Assembly (NCBI GenBank): GCA_965227335.1 | Contig: CBDDFV010000012.1 | Location: forward strand, 62,001-126,000 | Direction: 5' to 3' | Length of the DNA: 64,000 nt | From: CBDDFV01 sp965227335 | GTDB taxonomy: Bacteria; Planctomycetota; Phycisphaerae; Phycisphaerales; SM1A02 | In this document: piece after piece, positions 55,673-63,194 of the stretch | How positions within the stretch are numbered: position 1 is the stretch's first letter | How the letters are laid out: every line of letters starts with the position of its first letter | Made by a program: the position numbers and the translations under genes | Notes under the pieces: model-generated | Databases searched by the model: none | What the model was told of the DNA's origin: nothing | Seen by the model: the letters and a program-made list of their open reading frames with translations, nothing else

Positions 55673-56101
55673 TCAGGGCGTCTCGTCGAGGACGTCGTGG
55701 GTGCGCAGCCATTCGAGCCGCGGCCCCCACCGTTGCACGACCCGCACGTGGTCCGGATGCTCGACGTAGGCGAGGTAATCGTCGACGGTGTCGAACCCGA
55801 CGAAGAAGCCGACGTCGTAGTCGCCGTCCACGCTCGTCCGCCCGACATCGATCGGCGGACCCGCGTAGTACGACGTCACGCCGGGGATCGGCCGGAGCAG
55901 CGTGTCGCAGTCGGCGATCAGGGCGGGGGCGTCGGCGGGATCCTTCAGCTTGAAGAAGGCGAGATGATTGATGACCGCGGGACGGGGCGGACCCGACACG
56001 CAGCCGCCGAGCAGCACGCCGCCCGCCGCGACCAGCGCCACGCCGACCGTCGCCCGACCCGGGCCCGCGGGCCGCCGGCCGCGAACGTTCGTCATATCCA
56101 T
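55673..56101 (-). CDS. Dabb-family lipoprotein
   Basis: 142 residues with a lipobox LGGC (Cys34) after a hydrophobic segment. The remainder is a stress-responsive alpha-beta-barrel (Dabb) domain: HLAFFKLKDPADAP, YYAGPPIDVGR, FFVGFDTVDDYLAYVEHPDHV. Dabb domains are usually dimeric and bind small molecules; a lipid-anchored form is uncommon. GGAGG 9 bases before ATG 56101. Directly upstream of the histidine kinase, so it could be part of its signal input. Confidence 0.85.
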   Translation of the reverse strand: MDMTNVRGRRPAGPGRATVGVALVAAGGVLLGGCVSGPPRPAVINHLAFFKLKDPADAPALIADCDTLLRPIPGVTSYYAGPPIDVGRTSVDGDYDVGFFVGFDTVDDYLAYVEHPDHVRVVQRWGPRLEWLRTHDVLDETP

Positions 56102-56201
56102 GGGGCCTGACCTCCAGCTGGGGTCGATCGTACGGCAGCCGCGCGATGAGGGGAAGCCGTCGACGCCCCCGGGGAGCGGCGGTCGACCCTACACTGCACG
56201 C

Positions 56202-56846
56202 ATGCCCGCGCTCCGTCGCCAATTGCGCCTTCGCTTCACCACCCCGGTGCTCGCCGCGAGCGCGATCCTCGGCGGCTGCAGTCAGGGCTCGTGGGTGAAC
56301 CAGAACGATGAACTGCGGGCGCGGCTCGTGGAACTCGAGGACCGCAACGCCGCGCTCGAGGCGGAGCTGGCCGAAGCGCAGCTGAAGCTGTCGTCGCCGC
56401 CCGTCGTCGCGCCGGGGGCGGACGCGATCGATCCCGACGTTCGCGCCGCCACCCCCCGTCCCGCCATGCTCGAGGTCGACCGCCTGTCCCACCTGACGAC
56501 GGGCGATGACGGATCGCGGATCGCCCGCGTCTACGTGCGTGGCTACGACGGACGGATGCGCTCCGCCGTGCTGACCGGCTGGCTCGATCTGCGGGTCGTG
56601 TCGGCGCGGGCGGGCGGACCGGAAACCCGCGAGATCGGACGCGCGACGCTCGGCCCGCTCGACGTGCGAGAGGCGTACCGCAGCGGATTCGGGGCGTCGC
56701 GCTACGTGGTGGAGATCCCGCTGCCGCCCGCCGACCCGTCCGAGGGCGGGTTGTCCGTGCTGGCCCGGTACGAAGACGGCTGGACGGGGGCGACGCTCGC
56801 GGCGGAGGGTCCGGTCGGCCCCGCGTCGCCGCCGATCGACCGCTGA
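56202..56846 (+). CDS. Coiled-coil lipoprotein
   Basis: 214 residues. A lipobox GGC follows ASAIL at ~residue 26; residues ~36-65 form a heptad-rich coiled coil (LRARLVELEDRNAALEAEL), then a beta-rich domain. No family recognised. TACACT at 56190-56195 is exactly 6 bases before ATG 56202 with no ribosome site. It precedes another small lipoprotein by 17 bases. Confidence 0.8.
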   Translation: MPALRRQLRLRFTTPVLAASAILGGCSQGSWVNQNDELRARLVELEDRNAALEAELAEAQLKLSSPPVVAPGADAIDPDVRAATPRPAMLEVDRLSHLTTGDDGSRIARVYVRGYDGRMRSAVLTGWLDLRVVSARAGGPETREIGRATLGPLDVREAYRSGFGASRYVVEIPLPPADPSEGGLSVLARYEDGWTGATLAAEGPVGPASPPIDR

Positions 56847-56863
56847 GGCGTATACTGCTGCTG

Positions 56864-57115
56864 ATGGCTGATCTGAACGATGACATCCGGATGACCGTGA
56901 CCCGACGCCGACCGCTCGTGGCGCTGCTGCTGCTGGCGGGGCTGGGGGCGACCGCGGGGGTCACGGGCTGCGCCCGCAAGGTGTTCGCCGAAGAGGCGCC
57001 GCGCACGCAGTACGAGCTTCACGATCGGATGCGGAACGAGTACGTGCCGCTGACCGAGCGTGACGTCTTCGGCAATCCGCAGCCCGCGTTGCGGGCGCGT
57101 CTGTCGCGTCGGTGA
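56864..57115 (+). CDS. Small lipoprotein
   Basis: 83 residues with lipobox VTGC (Cys36) after LVALLLLAGLGATAG and a short charged mature part (YELHDRMRNEYVPL). TATACT at 56851-56856 lies 7 bases before the ATG, suggesting its own leaderless transcript in addition to read-through. Function unknown. Confidence 0.75.
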   Translation: MADLNDDIRMTVTRRRPLVALLLLAGLGATAGVTGCARKVFAEEAPRTQYELHDRMRNEYVPLTERDVFGNPQPALRARLSRR

Positions 57116-57324
57116 TTATCCGGACGGCGCCGAACGGATCGGCCTGCGTGAACTGGGGAATCGAAGCGGGCCGCGCCGGGGGGCGCGGGGGCGGAAATCC
57201 ACATTTTCTCCCCAATGCTCAAGGTTGTCGGGGCGTGGAATCCGATATCCGACCATAATGGGTCGTTGGCGGAAGGACTCGCCAAGGACACGTCGGTCCG
57301 GCACGACGTTGGAAGTGGGAAATC

Positions 57325-57954
57325 GTGTCTCGAACGAACATCATCTGGCTGACATTTTTCGGCGCCATGACGGCGGTGACGTTTCTGCTCACCCTGGGCG
57401 ATCGGCAGGTCCGGACGGGCTTCGCGGCGACGAACACGACGCTGCTGGAGACGGCGGGCCAGGCGGACGCCGGGTGGGATCCGATCTTTCAGATCGACGC
57501 CGACCTTGATCGCGACCGCTGGGACGGCGTGGTGATCCACCATTCCGCCGAACCCGCCGGGGACGCCGCGTCCCTCGACCGGCTGCACCGCAGCCTTGGT
57601 CGGCAGGGTCTCGGCTACCACTTCCTGATCGGCAACGGCAACGGGCTCGGCAACGGGACGATTCACGTCGGTCATCGTTGGAACGAGCAATTGCCGGGCG
57701 CCCACACGGGCGGTCCGCAGGCGGATCAGCACAACCGGCACAAGATCGGGATCTGCCTGATCGGGAACGGCGATCGTCGTCAGTTCACGCCGGAGCAGCT
57801 GTCATCGCTGGTGAGCCTCGTGCAGCGGCTGCAGCGGGAGCTGGACTTCGGCGGCTCGCAGGTCGTGCTCCATCGCGACGCGGCGCCGGACGCCACCTCC
57901 AGCCCGGGACGCTTCTTCCCCGAAGCGATGGTGCGGGAACAACTCGCCCGCTAG
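57325..57954 (+). CDS. N-acetylmuramoyl-L-alanine amidase-like (PGRP/Amidase_2)
   Basis: 209 residues with an N-terminal membrane anchor (IIWLTFFGAMTAVTFLLTL). The Amidase_2/PGRP domain shows WDGVVIHHS (H72/H73), GLGYHFLIGNGNG and VVLHRDAAPDATSSPG. The family's last zinc ligand is usually Cys in TxCPG or Asp in the same loop; here the loop reads ATSSPG preceded by Asp, so ligation by that Asp is assumed. It cleaves or binds peptidoglycan in the periplasm. GTG 57325 has GGAAGTGGGA upstream. Followed by a strong terminator. Confidence 0.87.
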   Translation: MSRTNIIWLTFFGAMTAVTFLLTLGDRQVRTGFAATNTTLLETAGQADAGWDPIFQIDADLDRDRWDGVVIHHSAEPAGDAASLDRLHRSLGRQGLGYHFLIGNGNGLGNGTIHVGHRWNEQLPGAHTGGPQADQHNRHKIGICLIGNGDRRQFTPEQLSSLVSLVQRLQRELDFGGSQVVLHRDAAPDATSSPGRFFPEAMVREQLAR

Positions 57955-57988
57955 ACGCCCCGGTCTGGCCTGAATCAGTGACACACGC

Positions 57989-58014
57989 ACGCCCCGCGTT
58001 CCGACGCGGGGCGT
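57989..58014 (+). terminator. Terminator of the amidase gene
   Basis: ACGCCCCGCG and CGCGGGGCGT form a perfect 10-bp stem with a six-base loop, followed by TGTCC, about 35 bases after the stop. Confidence 0.7.
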
Positions 58015-58219
58015 TGTCCATCCGGTCCCACCCCCGATGACATGACATAAGAGGGTCATTTTCGCGGTTGGCGACGACGGATGTTCGCGGACCGTGCGTG
58101 AGAGGTGACGAGCGTGCACCGGGACGATCCGGCGGCGCGGCGGCCGCGTGTCGGGACCGGGGTCCGGCTCGGGGCGGTGTTCGAAGTGACCCCGCAGACG
58201 GAATCCCGACGTCCGGGAA

Positions 58220-58248
58220 TTGATCGTCATGGCGTCTCAACGTACGGT
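58220..58248 (+). promoter_or_regulatory. Promoter of the Ser/Thr kinase gene
   Basis: TTGATC at 58220-58225 and TACGGT at 58243-58248 are 17 bases apart. Transcription would begin near 58255, just before the GGTGGAG ribosome site. Confidence 0.5.
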
Positions 58249-58270
58249 ACCGGGCTTCTGGGTGGAGAAC

Positions 58271-59311
58271 ATGTCCCCTCGAACCGCGACGTCTGACGTC
58301 GAGGTTCAAGACCGCCTCCCGAATCGACGATCTCGCACGGAGCCGGCGCCGCGCCGCTCCGCCATTTCCCGTCCGCCAGAAACCCGGCCGAATCCGCGCC
58401 GCCGAGCCCCCATGCCGCCCCGTCACCGAAAGATCGCCGGGTACGACGTCCTGAAGGAGATCGGGACCGGTGCAGCGTCGGTGCTCTACGCCGTGCAGGA
58501 TCCCAAGACGAAGCAGATCTGGGCGCTCAAGCACGTCGTCAAGACGACGGACAAGGACCAGCGTTTTCTCGAGCAGGCGGAGATCGAGTATGCCGTGGCG
58601 TCGAAGCTCGGTCATGCGAACGTGCGGGCGATGGAGCGGCTCGTCAAGATCCGCAAGATGCTCAAGGTGACGGAGATCGCGCTCGTGATGGAGCTGGTCG
58701 ACGCGGTGCCGCTCGACCAGTACACGATCGAGTCGCCGCGCCGCCTTGTCGACATCTTCTATCAGATCGCCCGTGGTCTCACGCACATGCACGAGCAGGG
58801 CTACGTCCACGCGGACATGAAGCCGAACAACGTGCTGGTCTGCGACGATCGGGGCGTGAAGATCATCGACCTTGGTCAGGCGTGTGCGGTGGGCGCGGTC
58901 AAGAAGCGAATCCAGGGCACGCCCGGCTACATGGCGCCGGAGCAGGCGCACCGTCAGGCGATCACGGGTCAGACGGACATCTACAACTTCGGCGCGACGA
59001 TGTACTGGGCGCTCTGCCGCGACGTCATCCCGACCGCCCTGCCGCCGAAGGACGAGCAGACCGGGGTCTATTCCGGCGCGCTCGACGCGGACCAGGTCGA
59101 ACTGCCGAAGCCGCCTGCGGAGCGGAACCCGGACGCCCATCCGCGACTGTCGCAACTCGTGATGGACTGCGTGCAGCTCCGCCCCGAGGATCGACCCGCC
59201 TCCATGGCCGAGGTGCGCGACACGCTCAAGCTCATTCGCGACCTGCTCGACCACGCGGATGAAGACGGCGAACTCGCGCCGGACCTCGCGAATGACGAGA
59301 CGCACTACTAG
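58271..59311 (+). CDS. Eukaryotic-like Ser/Thr protein kinase
   Basis: 346 residues: a ~47-residue Arg/Pro-rich N-terminal tail, then a kinase domain and no membrane helix. Glycine loop EIGTGAASVLY, K87 in WALKH, catalytic HADMKPNN (D182, N187) with Ala instead of Arg in HRD, and DLG instead of DFG at ~200-202, then GTPGYMAPEQ. The missing HRD Arg makes it a non-RD kinase. ATG 58271 has GGTGGAG upstream and a promoter at 58220-58248; ATG 58412, at the kinase domain edge, is the alternative. Substrate unknown. Confidence 0.88.
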   Translation: MSPRTATSDVEVQDRLPNRRSRTEPAPRRSAISRPPETRPNPRRRAPMPPRHRKIAGYDVLKEIGTGAASVLYAVQDPKTKQIWALKHVVKTTDKDQRFLEQAEIEYAVASKLGHANVRAMERLVKIRKMLKVTEIALVMELVDAVPLDQYTIESPRRLVDIFYQIARGLTHMHEQGYVHADMKPNNVLVCDDRGVKIIDLGQACAVGAVKKRIQGTPGYMAPEQAHRQAITGQTDIYNFGATMYWALCRDVIPTALPPKDEQTGVYSGALDADQVELPKPPAERNPDAHPRLSQLVMDCVQLRPEDRPASMAEVRDTLKLIRDLLDHADEDGELAPDLANDETHY

Positions 59312-59498
59312 AGCAACGCCGGCCCATACGTATCGGCCGATGAATTGGCCGCGATGTGCAGGCAGCGAGTGTGCGGCTGGCCAGTCGCTACGGAGCGGCG
59401 AAGACCAGTCCAGGCGTCGGGCGCTGGGCGCACCCGGCGGGAACACGTAGGCTGACAGTCGTTGAGCCGGATTCCGAACAACAGGAACCGGAGGCGGT

Positions 59499-60152
59499 AT
59501 GACGTCGACAGCCGTGGTGACGCAGACAGCATTGACGCCGGAGCAGATTCGAACGTGTCCGACGTGCGGACTCGCGCAGTCGTTGCCGGCGCGGCTGCCG
59601 CGTCGCGGGAGGGTGTGCTGCGCACGATGCCGGACGACGCTCGACGATCCGATTCGTCGCGTGCGGAGCCGGAGCCGGACCACCGCCCTCGCCGCCGCCG
59701 CGCTCCTGCTGTATCCGTTCGCGATGCTGACGCCGATGCTGCAGATCGAGCAGTTCGGGCATGCGACGGAGTCGTCGATCATTGCGGGCGTCGCGACGCT
59801 GCTCGGCGGCGGTCACTGGTTCATCGGACTCGTGATCCTCTTCTGCTCGGTGGTCCTGCCGCTCGCGAAGCTCATCGGTCTGCTCGTGCTCGCCTCCGGC
59901 GCGTTCGCGTTGCGCGACCATCATCAGGCCCGCACGTACCGGCTGGTCGAATGGACGGGACGCTGGGGCATGCTCGACGTGCTGCTCGTCGCCATTCTCG
60001 TGGCGGGGCTCAAACTCGGCGACATGGTGACGGTGACGCCGGGGCCGGCCGCGGCGTCGTTCACGATGCTCGTGGTGCTGTCGCTCCTCGCCGCCGCGAG
60101 CTTCGACCCGCACGGCCTGTGGCGGGCGTCGGGAGACGTCGCCCGTGACTGA
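59499..60152 (+). CDS. pqiA: PqiA-like membrane protein
   Basis: 217 residues: an N-terminal zinc-ribbon-like CPTCGL...CCARC, then about four membrane helices of the paraquat-inducible protein A family (LLLYPFAMLTPMLQIEQFG, PLAKLIGLLVL, WGMLDVLLVAILVAGLKLGD). E. coli PqiA has two such domains, so this is a half-size form. GGAGG with a 4-base spacer precedes ATG 59499. It overlaps the start of pqiB by 8 bases and forms with it a lipid-transport pair. Confidence 0.87.
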   Translation: MTSTAVVTQTALTPEQIRTCPTCGLAQSLPARLPRRGRVCCARCRTTLDDPIRRVRSRSRTTALAAAALLLYPFAMLTPMLQIEQFGHATESSIIAGVATLLGGGHWFIGLVILFCSVVLPLAKLIGLLVLASGAFALRDHHQARTYRLVEWTGRWGMLDVLLVAILVAGLKLGDMVTVTPGPAAASFTMLVVLSLLAAASFDPHGLWRASGDVARD

Positions 60153-61596
60153 AGCATCGCTCCCCCCGACCCCGGTCCTGCCGAAGGCCGTCGTGGCCCC
60201 GCCGCGACGCTGGTCCTTCGCGTGGCTGATCACGATCGCCGCCGCGCTCTTCGCGTTGTGGCTTGGCTGGCGTTCGTGGTCGGAGCGGGGCGAGATGATC
60301 GAGATTCGTTTCGATCAGGGGCACGGCATTCGCGCGGGTGACGCGTTGCGACATCGGGGGGTGGAGATCGGGCGGATCGAGACCGTGCGTCTGTCGGCCG
60401 CGCTGGACACGGTTGTCATCGAGGCGCGGCTCACGCCGGACGCGCGTCGCTTCGCGCGTCGGGGCTCGCAGTTCTGGATCGTGCGTCCGGAGTTCGATCT
60501 TTCGGGCGTGCGGGGCGTCGACACGCTGGTCGGCCCCCGTTACATCGGGGCCCTGCCGGGCCGGGACAAGCGCGCCCGCTCCCGCTTCGTCGGACTCGAA
60601 CAGGCGCCGCTCCTGCCGGAGAACGCCGGCGGTCTCGAGGTGATCCTCGAAGCCGGGGCCCGCGGGTCGCTCCGGGCCGGGGCGGCGGTGCGGTATCGCG
60701 AGATGCAGATCGGCACGGTGCTTTCCGTTCACCTCGCTTCCGACGGCGCCTCGGTCGAAGCCCGCGTGCACATCGAACCGCCGTACGTCGAACTCGTGCG
60801 GGCGGACACCCGCTTCTGGGACGCGGGCGGCGTGCGGACCGGACTCGGCTGGACCGGCCTCTACTTCGAAACCGGCGCGCTGTCCGACGTCCTCGTCGGC
60901 GGCGTGGCGCTGGCGACGCCGCCCAACGGGGGACCGGTGGCCCGCACCGGACGACGCTACCGACTCGCCGAGACGCCGCGCGAAGAGTGGCTGGCGTGGG
61001 AGCCCCGTGTTTCGATCGGGACGACCATGCTCCCGCCGGGGTCAAGCGTGCCGCAGTTGCGTCGCGCGGCGTTGCGCTGGACGCAGGGTCGCGTGTTCAA
61101 GAGCGACGAGACACGCTCCGGCTGGGTGATGCATCTGCCCGACGGCGTCATCGGTCCGGGGGATCTGTTCCGGACGCCCGCGTCGGCCCGCGAAGGCACG
61201 ACGGTGCTGGAATGCGACGGCGAGGCGTACCGGCCGTCCGATCTGCAGATCACGGAACTGGGCGGCGGGCTCGTGCAGAGTCCGTCGGTGCGGGTGTCGA
61301 GTCCGCCCTGGCCGCCCGACCGACTGCGTCGACCCGAGACGCCGGAGGATTGCGTGGTGGTCGGCGATGCGGGACGCGGTCCGTCACCGCTCGCGGCGGC
61401 GCGGTTCGAAGTGTCCGACCACGGCGACTGGCTCGTCAACAACGGCGTGACGTTCTCTCGCGAGTGGCACGGCGCGGCGGTCGTCGCCCGCTCCGACGGC
61501 GCAATCGTCGGCTGGCTCCTCGTCGACGAACCGGAAGATGAGGACGAATCCCCCACCGCCCGGGTTGTGCTTACGCCAGAATCATTGCTCCCCTAG
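60145..61596 (+). CDS. pqiB: PqiB-like MCE-domain protein
   Basis: 483 residues, anchored by one N-terminal helix (~28-42). Two MCE domains are visible: IEIRFDQGHGIRAGDALRHRGVEIG and LEVILEAGARGSLRAGAAVRYREMQIG. PqiB of E. coli has three MCE domains that build a tube across the periplasm for lipid traffic; the third is absent or unrecognisable here. The last ~180 residues instead form an unrelated beta domain. GTG 60145 overlaps the end of pqiA. The stop TAG is the start of a 26-bp palindromic element. Confidence 0.87.
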   Translation: MTEASLPPTPVLPKAVVAPPRRWSFAWLITIAAALFALWLGWRSWSERGEMIEIRFDQGHGIRAGDALRHRGVEIGRIETVRLSAALDTVVIEARLTPDARRFARRGSQFWIVRPEFDLSGVRGVDTLVGPRYIGALPGRDKRARSRFVGLEQAPLLPENAGGLEVILEAGARGSLRAGAAVRYREMQIGTVLSVHLASDGASVEARVHIEPPYVELVRADTRFWDAGGVRTGLGWTGLYFETGALSDVLVGGVALATPPNGGPVARTGRRYRLAETPREEWLAWEPRVSIGTTMLPPGSSVPQLRRAALRWTQGRVFKSDETRSGWVMHLPDGVIGPGDLFRTPASAREGTTVLECDGEAYRPSDLQITELGGGLVQSPSVRVSSPPWPPDRLRRPETPEDCVVVGDAGRGPSPLAAARFEVSDHGDWLVNNGVTFSREWHGAAVVARSDGAIVGWLLVDEPEDEDESPTARVVLTPESLLP

Positions 61597-61615
61597 CCCC
61601 ACGCTCCGCGTGGGG
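61590..61615 (+). terminator. Palindromic terminator at the pqiB stop codon
   Basis: CCCCTAG then the hairpin CCCCACGC-TCC-GCGTGGGG; the TAG is the pqiB stop. An identical inverted element lies at 61864-61889. Confidence 0.65.
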
Positions 61616-61693
61616 TCTGCTCCGCGTGGGGTCTGCTTCGGATGGGATTGTCCGTGTCGGGATTGGTCTGCGTGGGGGTTGCTTCGAATTAAT

Positions 61694-61766
61694 GTGTCGG
61701 GTGGGCCCACAGGCCAACATCAAGGTGCGACGCGGGTGGTTCGATGTTGGGCCGGGGGCCCAACCT
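61694..61766. repeat. Dispersed repeat, head-to-head copies 3
   Basis: 61694-61720 (TGTCGGGTGGGCCC...) is a direct relative of the repeats at 4817 and 50517; 61743-61766 (GATGTTGGGCCGG...) is the same sequence inverted. Together they can fold into a long hairpin. Confidence 0.55.
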
Positions 61767-61778
61767 CCATTGAGGCGC

Positions 61779-61858
61779 CGCGCGAACGACACCGCGCGAA
61801 CAACACGGCGCGAACACGCGAACAACACATCGCGAACAAGACCGCGGGAACGACGCGA
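61779..61858. repeat. Degenerate short tandem repeats
   Basis: About six imperfect units built on CGCGAACAACAC fill this stretch between the two terminators. Units vary in length from ~10 to 15 bases. Confidence 0.5.
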
Positions 61859-61863
61859 ACAAT

Positions 61864-61889
61864 CCCCACGCGGAGCGTGGGGCTAGGGG
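61864..61889 (-). terminator. Palindromic terminator at the HAF-repeat gene stop codon
   Basis: The inverted copy of the 26-bp element at 61590-61615; on the minus strand it likewise begins CCCCTAG, and its TAG (61885-61883) is the stop codon of the HAF-repeat gene. Confidence 0.65.
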
Positions 61890-63055
61890 CAACCGCCCCA
61901 GGCGGCGAGGACGATGGCGAGATCGCCGGCGTCGACGGTTCCGTCGCCGTTGAGGTCGGCCGCGCATGACTGCGGTTCGATGATCGCGACGTACGCTTCG
62001 CGCAGGCCGTCGGGGTTGAGTCCGTAGCCGGTGATGACCGTGCCGTCGGCGGAGACGGCGTTGGCGCGAAGGAGGCGCCAGCCGGCGAGTTCAGCCGCGA
62101 GGCCGTGGTCATTGACGAGGACGTCCTGCAGTTTGCGCATCCCGTCGGCTTCGGTCCAGATGAACGCATCGGCGTCGGTCTGCGAATCGGCGGTGTTGCC
62201 GACGCCCACGATCACCGCGCCGTCCGCGCTGAGATCCAGCGCCCATGAATCAAACACGCCGCCCGGCAGATCGCCGAGGCCGACCATGCCGGAGGACGCC
62301 GTCCAGCGGAACGCTTCGTACCCGTTGTCCGAGGCGCCGTACCCGATGACCACGTCGGCATCGGGCGTGACGCCCACCGCCCACGCGTTGAAGATCCCGC
62401 CCGGCAGATCGCCAAGACCGACGAGACCGGCGGACGCGGTCCACAGCGTCGCCTCCCAGCCGGCGGGACTGATCGATGCGCCGGCGATGGCGCTCGCGTC
62501 CACGTTGCACCCGCCGGCGATGCCGCTCGTCGCGCCGGGAAGCAGACCGAGATCGACGTAGCCGTCCTCCGCCGTCCACCGGTAACACTCGAAGCGACCA
62601 TCGCTCCGTCGCGCATCGCCGATCACCACCCGCCCGTCGGCGGACATGTCGGCGACGAGGTTGTACCCGTCGCCGTCCGCGACGTCGTCGAGTTCGACGA
62701 GTCCCGTATACGGCGTCCACACGAACGGGGCGAAGCCGGCGCCGTTGTCGCCCGTGCCGGCGAGCGCGGCGCCATGGCCGGCGACGCCCGGCGGGTAGCA
62801 GTTGACGCCGCCGCCGGGCAGGTCCCCGATCGACACCAGGCCGGTCGTCAGCGACCAGCGAAAGCCCTCGACCCCCGCCTCCGTCACGCCGACGCCGACC
62901 ACCGCCGTCCCGTCGGGCGAGACGTTGAAGCCGGCGCTGTCGAAGGCGCCGCCCGCGAGATCGCCCAGGGGAATGAAGTCGGCGGCGAAGAGCGGGGACG
63001 CGGCGATGGTCGCGGCAACCGCTGCGCTCACGGAACTGACAGTGCCTCGATTCAT
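61883..63055 (-). CDS. Exported HAF-repeat protein with dockerin-like end
   Basis: 390 residues. A signal peptide (AAVAATIAASPLFAA) is followed by repeats of the HAF type, each with GLGDLPGG-like and FRWT-like elements (SIGDLPGGGVN, GLGDLPGGIFNAWAVG, GLGDLPGGVFDSWALD), expected to form a beta-propeller-like surface. The end is a dockerin-like loop (DLNGDGTVDAGDLAIVLAAWG). Probably cell-surface or secreted. Convergent with pqiB, its stop inside a palindromic terminator. Confidence 0.85.
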   Translation of the reverse strand: MNRGTVSSVSAAVAATIAASPLFAADFIPLGDLAGGAFDSAGFNVSPDGTAVVGVGVTEAGVEGFRWSLTTGLVSIGDLPGGGVNCYPPGVAGHGAALAGTGDNGAGFAPFVWTPYTGLVELDDVADGDGYNLVADMSADGRVVIGDARRSDGRFECYRWTAEDGYVDLGLLPGATSGIAGGCNVDASAIAGASISPAGWEATLWTASAGLVGLGDLPGGIFNAWAVGVTPDADVVIGYGASDNGYEAFRWTASSGMVGLGDLPGGVFDSWALDLSADGAVIVGVGNTADSQTDADAFIWTEADGMRKLQDVLVNDHGLAAELAGWRLLRANAVSADGTVITGYGLNPDGLREAYVAIIEPQSCAADLNGDGTVDAGDLAIVLAAWGGCP

Positions 63056-63194
63056 GACGGAACTCCTCCACGCGGGAAAAAACGGTCCTCACGTCCGAAA
63101 ACGACAGATCCACTCGCCCGGCGCAATGAAAGTCCCGCGGAGACCTCGCCCGTGATTCTGGCCCGCACCCCCGCCCGGCCCGTAAGATGACTCC

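Larger units (their letters stand above)
57955..58270. other. Gene-free stretch before the kinase
   Basis: About 315 bases holding the amidase terminator (57989-58014) and the kinase promoter (58220-58248). Between them I see no gene or further signal. Confidence 0.6.

Noticed and set aside
57225..57258. Promoter TTGTCG...CATAAT before the amidase gene
   Set aside because: The boxes are 23 bases apart and no alternative -10 at 16-18 bases is convincing.
61779..61858. Possible CRISPR array
   Set aside because: Units are short, imperfect and adjacent, without equal-length unique spacers, and no cas gene is in the window.
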